A stretch of DNA of 64,000 nt from Spirosoma oryzae (GTDB lineage Bacteria; Bacteroidota; Bacteroidia; Cytophagales; Spirosomataceae): the NCBI RefSeq assembly GCF_003002825.1, contig NZ_PVTE01000001.1, positions 310,001 through 374,000 on the forward strand, read 5' to 3'. Below the pieces are notes generated by a model. That model ran no database searches. It worked only from the letters and a program-made list of their open reading frames with translations, and was not told the DNA's origin. Both the position numbers and the translations under genes were made by a program. Below, in pieces: positions 25,559-33,858 of this stretch; the first letter of the stretch is position 1, and each line of letters begins with the position of its first letter.

Positions 25559-25594
25559 TAAAGGGGGACTGCAATGGCTGTAGTCCCCCTTTTC
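25559..25594. terminator. Terminator between liaF-like gene and Spy-like gene
   Basis: Stem AAAGGGGGACT (about 25560-25570) and AGTCCCCCTTT (25582-25592), followed by another T on the plus strand and preceded by A-rich sequence. It lies between convergent genes. Confidence 0.8.
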
Positions 25595-25632
25595 GTCGAA
25601 AATTATAACCGTGAGTCGCCGAAATCCGTAAC

Positions 25633-26079
25633 CTAATCTCGCAGCCGTTTCAGGAGCATATTATTAAATACCTGCTCGGTCTTGTAAAGCTCGGCGAGTT
25701 GTTGCGGACTGATCACTTTCAGAAAGCGATTCGAGTACTCCGAATCCAGGTCAGCCAGCTTTTGCCGGGTCGCGTTGACTTCCCGGATGCCGTTTATAAG
25801 CTGATCGTCGTTTAGGTTAGCCCGACCCGGCTCGTTGTTGAGCTGCCGGATACGTCGATTCAGTTCCTGTTTCTTGTTATTGTAATCATTGTACACGGCC
25901 CAGAATCCAGTAGCTTGTTCGGGGGTCAGGTTGAGTCGGTTGGTAATCATGCCGATTTTGGCCGATTCAATTTTCTGACGTCCATTTAAGTCCTGTGCTC
26001 CGGCTGCGGTAGCCAGCGTCAGCAAGCCGGCTAGCAGACCAACACATGCGTAGTTCATGGCAGTTATACGTTTTATCAA
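25633..26079 (-). CDS. Small secreted Spy/CpxP-like protein
   Basis: A 148-residue protein with a signal peptide (YACVGLLAGLLTLATAAGAQ). The mature part is entirely helical: IGMITNRLNLTPEQATGFWAVYNDYNNKKQEL has the LTPEQ-x-x-x-F/W pattern of Spy/CpxP-like or Heavy-metal-resistance helical proteins, followed by two further helices rich in Lys, Arg and Asn. Such proteins are periplasmic chaperones or sensors. It is the last gene of an ECF sigma operon, 2 bp after the anti-sigma gene, so it may be a target or modulator of that system. A second ATG lies at 26058. Confidence 0.75.
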   Translation of the reverse strand: MIKRITAMNYACVGLLAGLLTLATAAGAQDLNGRQKIESAKIGMITNRLNLTPEQATGFWAVYNDYNNKKQELNRRIRQLNNEPGRANLNDDQLINGIREVNATRQKLADLDSEYSNRFLKVISPQQLAELYKTEQVFNNMLLKRLRD

Positions 26080-26081
26080 AA

Positions 26082-26546
26082 TCAGGAGTCCAGATTTTTT
26101 GTCTCCGTAAAGTTTTGTTCGTCGAGTTGCTGACGAATATCAGTTGGCTGTACGTTTAGGTACTGAATCGCGGTACTATCGCTGCCCATCGACGCATTGA
26201 TCTGACCAATATCAGCCAATTCGTACGGATTAAGCCCCTGATCGTCAAGATAAGCCGCGATTGCGTCATCACTGACACCGGTCAGGGCCTCGGAAGGCAG
26301 TGCCTCCTGTCGTTGGGGTATGGTCTGCCAAACGAGCACCGCTACCAGACCAGCTCCCGCCAGTGTTGCCAGTGACCGTTGCCACGACCAACTGACCGAG
26401 AAAGCCGGTTTCGACTTACGGGCTACACGGGCCTGAACCCGCATCGGTAATTCATCGAAATAACCCGCAGGCGCCTGAAACGGCTGTTGCCGCAGCGGGT
26501 GCTCAGGTGGTAATTCGTCGAGCCGGAAAAAATCGTCCGTGTTCAT
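26082..26546 (-). CDS. Putative membrane anti-sigma factor
   Basis: A 154-residue protein with a cytoplasmic N-terminus (MNTDDFFRLDELPPEHPLR), the motif FQAPAGYFDELPMRVQARV common in Bacteroidetes anti-sigma-like proteins, one transmembrane helix at about 59-75 (LATLAGAGLVAVLVWQT) and a periplasmic part that includes DDAIAAYLDDQGLNPYELADI. Position after an ECF sigma gene and topology suggest it sequesters that sigma factor. No zinc-binding ZAS motif is visible. Confidence 0.7.
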   Translation of the reverse strand: MNTDDFFRLDELPPEHPLRQQPFQAPAGYFDELPMRVQARVARKSKPAFSVSWSWQRSLATLAGAGLVAVLVWQTIPQRQEALPSEALTGVSDDAIAAYLDDQGLNPYELADIGQINASMGSDSTAIQYLNVQPTDIRQQLDEQNFTETKNLDS

Positions 26547-26616
26547 AAGGAAGGTTGAGCAAGCAACTGTCTTAAATCATCTATGTACCGATTTGACTGA
26601 TTCCCAGCCGCTGGGT

Positions 26617-27189
26617 TTAATCCGACGTGTCAGTTTTCTTGATAAAATCCTCTATCTTTTTTACCGCCAGGTGATACGATGCTTTCAGCGCCCCGACCGA
26701 CGTACCGGTGATTTCGGCGATGTCCTCGTATTTCAGATCATCGAAATACTTCATGTTGAACACCAGCCGCTGTTTGTCGGGTAGCTTGAGCAGGGCCTGC
26801 TGTAGTTTCAGCTGTACCTCGTCGCCACTCGGGTCGTTCCCCGACGTTGTGTAGCTGGTATTGCTTTCCAGCTTCTCCATCAGCTCGCCCTCCACATCGC
26901 CGATAGGCAGGAAAAAGCGTCGACGTTTCTTGTTGAGGAAATTAAGACACTCGTTGGTCGCAATGCGGTACACCCATGTGTACAACTGACTATCCCCCCG
27001 AAACTGTTCCAGACTATTCCAGACTTTGATAAACGTTTCCTGCACCAGATCATCGGCATCGTCGTGGTCGATGACCATTTTCCGAACATGCCAGTAGATC
27101 TTCTGCTGATATTTACGCACCAGCAGATTAAAGGCATAGTTCCGGCTCGACGGATCGCGAAATTTGGCAAGCAGTTCTTCGTCAGTCAT
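26617..27189 (-). CDS. ECF RNA polymerase sigma factor
   Basis: A 190-residue sigma-70 factor of the extracytoplasmic-function class. Region 2 contains YQQKIYWHVRKMVIDHDDADDLVQETFIKVW and FRGDSQLYTWVYRIATNECLNFL. Region 4 contains LPDKQRLVFNMKYFDDLKYEDIAEITGTSVGALKASYHLAVKKI, the -35-recognition helix-turn-helix. The 70-base gap to the anti-sigma gene is short, so sigma, anti-sigma and Spy-like genes form one operon. It should direct a stress regulon; the signal is unknown. Confidence 0.93.
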   Translation of the reverse strand: MTDEELLAKFRDPSSRNYAFNLLVRKYQQKIYWHVRKMVIDHDDADDLVQETFIKVWNSLEQFRGDSQLYTWVYRIATNECLNFLNKKRRRFFLPIGDVEGELMEKLESNTSYTTSGNDPSGDEVQLKLQQALLKLPDKQRLVFNMKYFDDLKYEDIAEITGTSVGALKASYHLAVKKIEDFIKKTDTSD

Positions 27190-27202
27190 ACGTTGCGGTG
27201 GT

Positions 27203-27305
27203 CGGTTTACGGTATTCGGTTTGCGGTGGATTCACTGTAGGGTACCAAGTCGATACACATTACTAGTAGTACTACCGTAAACCGAATACCGTGAACAGTA
27301 AACCG
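27203..27305. repeat. Inverted acggtattcggttt-word repeat (family B, copy 3)
   Basis: Left arm 27203-27229 (cggtttacggtattcggttt...) and right arm 27271-27305 (actaccgtaaaccgaatacc...). The right arm reaches the stop codon of the transketolase C-terminal subunit and may help end its transcript. Confidence 0.82.
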
Positions 27306-28262
27306 TCACTTCTTCCGGCTCATTACTTTTTTCACCTGAGCGACGATGTTTTCGGCGGTCAGACCGTACTTCTCCATGAGTTGGGCGGGCGTGCCGCTTT
27401 CGCCGAACGTGTCGTGTACACCCACGTACTCGATGGGAGCGGGGTAGTTGCGCGCTACTACCTGCGCAACGCTGTCGCCCAGACCACCGTTGAGCATGTG
27501 CTCTTCGGCTGTCACGGCGCAGCCCGTTTTCTTGATCGACGCCAGAATCGCTTCTTCATCCAACGGTTTAATCGTGTGAATGTTAATGATGTCGGCTTCG
27601 ATGCCCTCAGCTGCCAGCGTTTCGCCCGCTTTGATGGCTTCCCAAACGAGGTGACCCGTGCAGAAAATCGACACGTCGCTACCTTCGTTTACGGTCCAGG
27701 CTTTGCCGATCTCGAATTTCTGATCGGCGGGGGAAAATACTGGAATAACCGGACGGCCAAACCGCAGGTAGACCGGTCCTTCGTGCTCCGCAATGGCAAG
27801 CGTAGCGGCTTTGGTCTGGTTATAATCGCAGGGGTTGATAACGACCATGTTGGGCAGCATCTTCATCATGCCCAGATCTTCCAGAATCTGGTGCGTCGCG
27901 CCGTCTTCGCCCAGCGTCAGCCCCGCGTGTGATGCGCAGATTTTGACGTTTTTGTTCGAATAAGCGACCGACTGCCGGATCTGGTCGTAGACGCGGCCCG
28001 TGGCGAAGTTGGCGAAGGTCGTGGCGAAGGGAATATGCCCACCGATGGTCAGACCGGCCGATACGCCGATCATGTTGGCTTCGGCGATACCGCACTGCAC
28101 GAACCGCTCCGGGTTTTCCTTGATAAACGTGTCGAGTTTAAGCGAACCGGCGAGGTCGGCGGTCAGCGCAACGACTTTGGGGTTGGTACGGCCCAGTTCG
28201 GCAATACCCGCGCCGAAGCCCGAGCGCGTATCTTTTGATTCTGTGTATTCGTATTTTTTCAT
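27306..28262 (-). CDS. Transketolase, C-terminal subunit
   Basis: A 318-residue protein from the ATG at 28262 (MKKYEYTESKDTRSGFG), equivalent to the pyrimidine-binding plus C-terminal domains of transketolase. Visible motifs are GIAELGRTNPKVVALTADL, ERFVQCGIAEANMIGVSAGL (with the TPP-contact Glu), ASHAGLTLGEDGATHQ and the C-terminal AEEHMLNGGLGDSVAQV. It catalyses two-carbon ketol transfer in the pentose phosphate pathway as a complex with the N-terminal subunit at 30014-30871. Unusually, two unrelated genes separate the two subunit genes. The frame runs to 28394 upstream without support. Confidence 0.93.
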   Translation of the reverse strand: MKKYEYTESKDTRSGFGAGIAELGRTNPKVVALTADLAGSLKLDTFIKENPERFVQCGIAEANMIGVSAGLTIGGHIPFATTFANFATGRVYDQIRQSVAYSNKNVKICASHAGLTLGEDGATHQILEDLGMMKMLPNMVVINPCDYNQTKAATLAIAEHEGPVYLRFGRPVIPVFSPADQKFEIGKAWTVNEGSDVSIFCTGHLVWEAIKAGETLAAEGIEADIINIHTIKPLDEEAILASIKKTGCAVTAEEHMLNGGLGDSVAQVVARNYPAPIEYVGVHDTFGESGTPAQLMEKYGLTAENIVAQVKKVMSRKK

Positions 28263-28297
28263 TGGGTGTAGCGACGTCCGGGAACGCCGTATCATGG

Positions 28298-28873
28298 TTA
28301 GTTCGCCGAAGCGAGGGTTTGCAATTTCCTTAAAAAATACTGTGCCGACGGGCAGTTCGGATGCGCTGCCGCCCGCTCGATGGTAAAGCCACAACCCAGC
28401 ATTGTTCTGGCAAAGGCTTTCTTGTCGCCAATGCCCCTGCCCGTGTACTGTTTGCGTAACGCATTTAATTCATCAACGGGATTCGATACTGCTTCGGGAC
28501 TGGGATGTTCAAAGCTCGTCTGGAACAGGTTGTGCAAGGTTCGGGAGTCGGCTAGGAACCATGCTTCCAGTGCCTGCACAGCAATGCAGGTTACTGTGTC
28601 CGCTGCCTGATATACCTCGCTTTTAACGAGTTCAAACGAGGTGGCGTTATCCATGTCTCGAAGTACGATGATCCACGTTGCGCCTGCATCCCGCAGTAGC
28701 TGAACCTGTGTGTTCATTCGTTGGCTGCTGGCCTTCAGATTTCCCTTGCCATCAATATCAATCACATCGCCCACCTGTTCGATTTGCTTTGTCCGCAGGT
28801 ACGTTTGGAACTCCACTGATTTCAAAATTATCTTCTCTGAGCCACCTTCAACAATAAACCCAACTTTTACCAC
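28298..28873 (-). CDS. TOPRIM-like DUF4276-family protein
   Basis: A 191-residue protein starting at GTG 28873, which overlaps the stop of the upstream ATPase gene (GTGGTAA), giving tight coupling. An ATG at 28906 would add residues inside the upstream gene and is less likely. The opening VGFIVEGGSEK (Glu9, Glu13) and IIVLRDMDNATS (Asp73, Asp75) match the two metal-binding motifs of TOPRIM nucleases, and ALEAWFLADSRTL is the hallmark of DUF4276. In families such as OLD, PARIS and AbiL, a TOPRIM partner acts as the nuclease effector of an ABC-like ATPase. Here it is probably the effector of the neighbouring ATPase; a defence role is inferred. Confidence 0.8.
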   Translation of the reverse strand: MVKVGFIVEGGSEKIILKSVEFQTYLRTKQIEQVGDVIDIDGKGNLKASSQRMNTQVQLLRDAGATWIIVLRDMDNATSFELVKSEVYQAADTVTCIAVQALEAWFLADSRTLHNLFQTSFEHPSPEAVSNPVDELNALRKQYTGRGIGDKKAFARTMLGCGFTIERAAAHPNCPSAQYFLRKLQTLASAN

Positions 28874-29904
28874 GGCAAGCCACCTCCCAAAGCCCCTGTT
28901 AGCCACGCTTCATCAGTTGGCAGATCGTATAGATTACGTCCCTTGATTTGGCGTGTTTGCGTTGCACCGTTTACTTTGTTGACCAAGATTATTTCGTCAG
29001 TCGTTAGGCCGCGCACCAGTGATTCAGAGTGTGTGTTCAACCAGATGTAGTGACCTTTCTCTTCACACTGTTGCCGGAGAAAATTAACTAGAGACATCAA
29101 AACCTGTGGATGCAAGCCATTCTCCGGTTCTTCAATGCACAGAAACTGTGGTTTGTCATCGCTTTGGTAAACCGCAGTCAGTAAAGCCAGAATATTGTAC
29201 GTGCCGTCAGAGATCAAATCCTTCGTAAAATATTCGGAAGATGAACTTTCAAACCAGTGCAACTCATCCCGATCATCGACTTCAACCGCTTTAAAGCCCG
29301 GTACAAATAAATCCAGCCATTCGAATATTTCGTCGCGCAGAATGGGGTTCGTAAGAATACGCTTTAGAACTTTTTCGAGGTTGTTGGCTGACGGTAGCAA
29401 ACGCAAGTTGTCATTCAGTATGATTTTATCAATACCTGAATGCCTAACAAAAACTCTACTGAAACTATTGTAGAATTCTTTCCATTCCTTCAGGGGCACT
29501 ATCTCATCGTCATTATTCCAGCCTGGGAAATTTTCAAAAGAAATTACTCTTCTTGAAATTTCTCGTCTGTCTCCGGCGGCTTCGTTTTCTGCATTTATTT
29601 TATCTAAATGGGCTTTAGATACATAGTGTTTTGCAAAGCTAGACTCTGAATTTCCAAAGTCGGTTTTCAAATAAAAGCCGACCATATCTTCTGATCTATT
29701 CCTGAATAGGAAATTTTCTTCGCCTAAGAACAGTCTGTCAGTATCGCGAAATTTTGTGTTGATTGTGAAGAATTCCAAAGCCTCGAAAATATTCGATTTG
29801 CCGGAACCGTTGGGGCCGACAAAGACCGTGAACGGATTCGGCTCAATGAGTTCGATCCGTTCAATAGACTTGAAATTTTCGATGACCAGGCGGTTGATCT
29901 TCAT
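28867..29904 (-). CDS. AAA/ABC-type ATPase (AAA_15/AAA_21, OLD-like) of a putative defence pair
   Basis: A 345-residue SMC/RecF-like ATPase from the ATG at 29904 (MKINRLVIENFKSIERIEL). Walker A is GPNGSGKS (30-37), the signature-like DGTYNILALLTA lies near 230, Walker B is FLCIEE (254-259) followed by PENGLHPQ, and the switch His is at 292 (NTHSE). This architecture is that of AAA_21/AAA_15 ATPases that pair with TOPRIM or HNH effectors in anti-phage systems. Local base composition is lower in G+C than the neighbours (29581-29640 has 18 G/C of 60), suggesting acquisition. It sits with its partner between the two transketolase subunit genes. Confidence 0.88.
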   Translation of the reverse strand: MKINRLVIENFKSIERIELIEPNPFTVFVGPNGSGKSNIFEALEFFTINTKFRDTDRLFLGEENFLFRNRSEDMVGFYLKTDFGNSESSFAKHYVSKAHLDKINAENEAAGDRREISRRVISFENFPGWNNDDEIVPLKEWKEFYNSFSRVFVRHSGIDKIILNDNLRLLPSANNLEKVLKRILTNPILRDEIFEWLDLFVPGFKAVEVDDRDELHWFESSSSEYFTKDLISDGTYNILALLTAVYQSDDKPQFLCIEEPENGLHPQVLMSLVNFLRQQCEEKGHYIWLNTHSESLVRGLTTDEIILVNKVNGATQTRQIKGRNLYDLPTDEAWLTGALGGGLPW

Positions 29905-29972
29905 CGACGCAACGCGGGAAATAAGCCGGTGCCGGCAGGACGCGAAAAACGGGTTGAGACAGGAGGTGGCTA

Positions 29973-30005
29973 CCAAGCCTAAAAGGTTTCAAAAACCTTT
30001 TAGGC
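29973..30005. repeat. Short perfect hairpin aagcctaaaaggttt (family C)
   Basis: A 15-bp stem, AAGCCTAAAAGGTTT (29973-29987) and its complement (29991-30005), with loop CAA. It lies directly after the stop of the transketolase N-terminal gene and marks the upstream edge of the inserted ATPase/TOPRIM pair. Near-identical hairpins are at 43036-43068 and, with other outer words, 16030-16062 and 45603-45639. Confidence 0.85.
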
Positions 30006-30013
30006 TTTCAGAC

Positions 30014-30871
30014 CTAGTAATCGGTGAGGCCGACGGACAGGGGCAGTTGGTTCATGGCTTGGGTTACCTGCTCCGCGTTGGGGGCTACGCCGTGCCATTT
30101 GTAGTTGCCAACCATGTAATCGACGCCAAAGCCCATTTCGGTATGCATCAGAATCAAGGTCGGAACGTCGGGATTCTCTTGGGCTTTCTTCAGCGTCCGA
30201 ACGACGTCGGCCATGTCATTGCCTTTCATTTCTTCGACGTGCCAGCCAAACGCTTTATATTTCGCGGCTAAGTCCCGGTTATCGTTGACGTATTCGGTTT
30301 TACCGTCGATCTGCGCCAGGTTATAATCGACAACGGCGGTCAGGTTACCCAGTTTTTTGTTGGGTGCAAACTGCGCAGCTTCCCAGATTTGGCCTTCCTG
30401 CTGCTCGCCGTCGCCCATCAGTACGTAGACGTGTTTGTCGTCGCCGTTGAGTTTCTTGGCGTAGGCGGCACCGGCAGCTACCGACAGCCCCTGACCCAGC
30501 GAACCCGACGCGATGCGGATGCCCGGCAGGTGTTCAGCGGTAGTGGGGTGTCCTTGCAGGCGGCTGTCGAGTTTACGGAAAGTAGCCAGCTCTGCCAGTG
30601 GGAAGTAACCCGCACGGGCCAGTACCGAATAGAAAACGGGGGAGATGTGGCCGTTTGACAGAAAGAACAGGTCTTCGTCGGTGCCGTCCATGTTGAAGAT
30701 TGGCGTGCCGTCGGCGTCGCGTTTCAGGCGCATCACGTCGAAATACAGGGCGACCAAAAAGTCAGTGCAGCCGAGCGAGCCGCCGGGGTGCCCCGAATTA
30801 ACAGCTGCAACCATGCGGACAATATCCCGCCGGACAGCGGTGGCAACGTGTTCGAGTTGTTCGATTTCCAT
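30014..30871 (-). CDS. Transketolase, N-terminal (TPP-binding) subunit
   Basis: A 285-residue protein equal to the N-terminal domain of transketolase. SGHPGGSLGCTDFLVALYFDVM and the TPP/Mg motif GDGEQQEGQIWEAAQFA...DYNLAQIDG are clear. Together with the C-terminal subunit (27306-28262) it forms the full enzyme; such split transketolases are common in Bacteroidetes and usually have adjacent genes. Here 1.75 kb with a hairpin, an ATPase and a TOPRIM gene intervene. A palindromic repeat array fills the region upstream. Confidence 0.94.
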   Translation of the reverse strand: MEIEQLEHVATAVRRDIVRMVAAVNSGHPGGSLGCTDFLVALYFDVMRLKRDADGTPIFNMDGTDEDLFFLSNGHISPVFYSVLARAGYFPLAELATFRKLDSRLQGHPTTAEHLPGIRIASGSLGQGLSVAAGAAYAKKLNGDDKHVYVLMGDGEQQEGQIWEAAQFAPNKKLGNLTAVVDYNLAQIDGKTEYVNDNRDLAAKYKAFGWHVEEMKGNDMADVVRTLKKAQENPDVPTLILMHTEMGFGVDYMVGNYKWHGVAPNAEQVTQAMNQLPLSVGLTDY

Positions 30872-30938
30872 GTGGAGGTTTACTGGTTATTTTGGGTGTA
30901 ATAATACGGCTTTACAGCTAACTGAGCGGCTTTTTATG

Positions 30939-31111
30939 GACAGGATTGCCGGATTGACAGGATTTTATCTATTCCTGATTGCAGTTTAACAGGCCAATGT
31001 GTGAATGGCACGCGGATGACGCGGATACTGCGGATTGCCGCTGATTACTTAATTTGTGCTGATCCGCACTATCCGTGTCATCCGCTTGCCATCTAATCCT
31101 GTAATCCTGTC
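30939..31111. repeat. Nested inverted repeats: acaggatt words outside, gcggat words inside
   Basis: Outer arms are 30939-30964 (gacaggattgccggattgac...) and 31095-31111 (aatcctgtaatcctgtc), family A. Inner arms at about 31009-31050 (cacgcggatgacgcggatac...) and 31059-31089 (gctgatccgcactatccgtg...) belong to a different gcggat-word family. The pair sits between BCP and the transketolase N-terminal gene. Nesting suggests one family has inserted into, or grown within, the other. Confidence 0.82.
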
Positions 31112-31121
31112 AAAAAAGTAA

Positions 31122-31568
31122 TCAGCCCAGCAGTTGGTTGGCGTGGTTCTTCGTGTCGATTTTGCCAATAATGTCGGTGATGATGCCCTGTTCGTCAATG
31201 ACGAAGGTCGTGCGGACGATGCCCATGTACGTACGACCATAATTCGATTTTTCCTGCCAGACACCATACGCGTTGACGATCTGCTTATCTGTGTCGGCGA
31301 CAAGTCGAAACGGAAGCTCATATTTGTCAGCAAACTTCCGATGCGACGCCTGACTGTCCGTACTGACGCCCAGTACCTCGTAGCCAGCCGCCTGTAGGTC
31401 GCTGTACCTGTCGCGCAGGCTACAGGCCTGTGCGGTGCAGCCGGGCGTATTGTCTTTCGGGTAAAAATACAGCGCCACGCGTCGGCCCCGGTAGTCGGAG
31501 AGCCGGACGGTATCGCCGTTTTGATCGATGCTCGTAAAATCAGGAGCCGTATCGCCAATAGTGAGCAT
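31122..31568 (-). CDS. bcp: Thioredoxin-dependent peroxiredoxin (BCP family)
   Basis: A 148-residue cytoplasmic peroxiredoxin that reduces peroxides with thioredoxin. Peroxidatic Cys44 lies in YPKDNTPGCTAQACSLRD with the nearby resolving Cys49, the atypical BCP/PrxQ arrangement. The downstream VLGVSTDSQASHRKFADKYELPFRLV and a conserved Arg-containing strand GIVRTTFVIDEQG complete the fold. It has normal length and is flanked on both sides by palindromic repeat arrays. Confidence 0.94.
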   Translation of the reverse strand: MLTIGDTAPDFTSIDQNGDTVRLSDYRGRRVALYFYPKDNTPGCTAQACSLRDRYSDLQAAGYEVLGVSTDSQASHRKFADKYELPFRLVADTDKQIVNAYGVWQEKSNYGRTYMGIVRTTFVIDEQGIITDIIGKIDTKNHANQLLG

Positions 31569-31574
31569 AAGTGT

Positions 31575-31678
31575 AGTTTTCGGTTTACAGTTTTCAGTAT
31601 ACGGTTTCGGTTTGGTCTACATTTTCGCTACGTCCGCAAAACACCGAAAACGGTAAACCGAAAACCGTATACTGAACT
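31575..31678. repeat. Inverted acggttttcggttt-word repeat (family B, copy 4)
   Basis: Left arm 31575-31613 (agttttcggtttacagttttc...) and right arm 31643-31678 (accgaaaacggtaaaccg...), imperfect complements with a 29-base centre. It fills the spacer between bcp and the M23 peptidase gene. Confidence 0.85.
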
Positions 31679-33822
31679 CATTTTCGCTTGCGCTTCTTGG
31701 TGGTTGCCTTCTTTGTCGCCGTTTTGCGGGCTGGTGGGCGGGGCGTATGAATTGTGGTTTCGGCCTGCCCGATGTTGCCGGCGCGGTCTTTCACCTGAAC
31801 GACTACCTCTGCCCCGGATTCGAACAGTTCGGTTGGGTCGAGCTTGTCCGACCAGAGCAACGCGCGCTTGTAGTCGTATTGCATCAGCACCCATTCACCG
31901 TCGACCAGCGCCCGAAAGTCGGCGATACCGGATAAGTCGTCGCGAATTTTGGCCGTAATGCCGTTGGGCGTCGCGCCCGTGATCTGTACCGTTGGTGGCG
32001 TGTTATCCGTCAGGATTTTGAACCGACCCAGGTTGCGGGTGCGGAAATCGATCCGGCCGTTCTGCCAGCTACCGCCCAGAAAACTCGGACGACCCGCGCT
32101 GACCCAGTACATCTTCGTCCGCATGGTGTCGATCGTACCAGGTGAATAGCCCGACTGATACTGTACGGAAAGAAAGTCGTTGAGCGGGATGGTCGACTGA
32201 TTGATTTCCAGCCCACCGCCGGGTAGCGGTCGGACGGCGAGGTGTAGTGTGTCGAACAAGGTTTTAGGGGAGAACGACAGCCGTGCTGCCCCCACGGTCA
32301 GTGTTTCCGCCCGACCCGGCAGGATGCGTTTCCGGAAATTGGTGCGGACAACCTGCCGTCCGAACAGAATCGAATCGGGCATTGTCTTGCGCAAATCGAT
32401 CAGATAAACGGCCCTGTCGCCCTGCACGTAACTCACTGCCTGACTGACCGCGCTACGGCCGGTTACCAACTGCGCGGTAGGCGGGTTGCTGATCGATACG
32501 TTGCGAACGGTGAGCTTCAGCACGTTCTCGTCGGTAGTAATCGTCGCGACGGGCGGGCCGGAGGGTTGCACGAGGGGTGGAGACACCCCCGGCGCGGGCA
32601 AATCGACCTCACTGCTGTCGACGGGCTCGGCTTCCGGGTCGCTGGCGAGCGTATCGGCAGGGGGCGACGTGCGCACACCGTCGGGCAGAATCGTGAATGA
32701 TAGCCGGGCTGCGTGGTCGTACGCGTCGAACAGCGTGATTGTCACCTCATGCGGTTTGCCGTCGAGGAGTGGCAGGCGACCCCGGTAAGCCGAATTGACG
32801 GCTGAGTAAAGTTGCAGCGTGTTGCCGTCGGCAAGGTAGCCCCGGTGGTAACGCTGCCCCGTTGTCTGTTCGACCTCGTAGTTTTCGTGGATGTTCAGAA
32901 GCCGCGTCTGCTCATTGGGAAAACTGTTCATGTTGTAGGCAAACACCTCCCGGCCGTCGAGCCGGACCTCCATGCAGTTGATCCCATTCCGGTACGGCGA
33001 CCCGTTGGCTTTGTCGTAGCCCAGCACTTCCAGCCCGATCAGCCCCGACGCGGATACCGGCTGGGTAAGCACGTACGAGCCATCGGACCGGCGGACGGGC
33101 GCGTAGCTAACCCGCTGGTATTCGCCGTTGATGCGCGACTCGGCCGTCATGGTTTTCAGGGCAATGCGCTCGAAATAGGGCGGTACGTCGTCGCTCAGTT
33201 CCGAAAAATTGTAGAGCAGCGGGTTGATGAGGTTGTCGCGGGCATCGCGGATTTCGAAATGCAGGTGCGGTCCACCCGATCCGCCCGTATTGCCCGACGC
33301 GGCAATCACGTCGCCTTTTTTAACGGTAAACTGACCGGGGGCCGGGCGCAGGTCGATCTCGAACGTTTTGCGGGCGTACTGTTGCTCGTGCAGGTACCGC
33401 CCCAGCGTGTCGTTCAGCGTTTTGAGGTGACCGTACACCGTTGTCAGGCCGTTGGGGTGTTTCAGGAAAACGACGTTACCGTAGCCGCCGGTAAACACGG
33501 CAATGCGTGACACATAGCCGTCGGCAGCCGCGTGAACCGGCAAGCCTTCCCGGCCACCCGTCCGAATGTCGAGTCCGGCGTGAAAGTGGTTGGGCCGCAG
33601 GTCGCCCAGCCCACCCGACAGCGAGTTGGCACCACCCGGTTGAATCGGAAACAGAAAATAGCCGGGCTGAACGGTGCCCGACTGAATATAACCGGCGGGA
33701 CGATTCGGGGTCGTCTGACCGGTGCCGGCTGCTGGGGTTTGCGCCCACAACTGACCGAAGACGGACAGCGTAAGCAGGGCACTATAAAACAGGAATTGTT
33801 TCAACGAGAAAAAGAAAAGCAA
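31678..33822 (-). CDS. Secreted M23-family metallopeptidase (LytM-like)
   Basis: A 714-residue exported protein: signal peptide (FLFYSALLTLSVFGQLWAQ), then an M23 peptidase domain at about 75-195. The zinc ligands are His81 and Asp85 (HFHAGLDIR) and His188 (GGPHLHFE), with His186 the catalytic partner; YGNVVFLKHPNGLTTVYGHL lies between them. The long C-terminal part is beta-rich, with extracellular-type repeats and a Pro/Ser-rich stretch (PADTLASDPEAEPVDSSEV). The tail is strongly basic (ARKTATKKATTKKRKRK). It probably cleaves peptidoglycan cross-links in the periplasm, in growth or division. Confidence 0.9.
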   Translation of the reverse strand: MLFFFSLKQFLFYSALLTLSVFGQLWAQTPAAGTGQTTPNRPAGYIQSGTVQPGYFLFPIQPGGANSLSGGLGDLRPNHFHAGLDIRTGGREGLPVHAAADGYVSRIAVFTGGYGNVVFLKHPNGLTTVYGHLKTLNDTLGRYLHEQQYARKTFEIDLRPAPGQFTVKKGDVIAASGNTGGSGGPHLHFEIRDARDNLINPLLYNFSELSDDVPPYFERIALKTMTAESRINGEYQRVSYAPVRRSDGSYVLTQPVSASGLIGLEVLGYDKANGSPYRNGINCMEVRLDGREVFAYNMNSFPNEQTRLLNIHENYEVEQTTGQRYHRGYLADGNTLQLYSAVNSAYRGRLPLLDGKPHEVTITLFDAYDHAARLSFTILPDGVRTSPPADTLASDPEAEPVDSSEVDLPAPGVSPPLVQPSGPPVATITTDENVLKLTVRNVSISNPPTAQLVTGRSAVSQAVSYVQGDRAVYLIDLRKTMPDSILFGRQVVRTNFRKRILPGRAETLTVGAARLSFSPKTLFDTLHLAVRPLPGGGLEINQSTIPLNDFLSVQYQSGYSPGTIDTMRTKMYWVSAGRPSFLGGSWQNGRIDFRTRNLGRFKILTDNTPPTVQITGATPNGITAKIRDDLSGIADFRALVDGEWVLMQYDYKRALLWSDKLDPTELFESGAEVVVQVKDRAGNIGQAETTIHTPRPPARKTATKKATTKKRKRK

Positions 33823-33858
33823 GCGATTCGCTACTGACTAGACGAACCGGTCAGGGAA

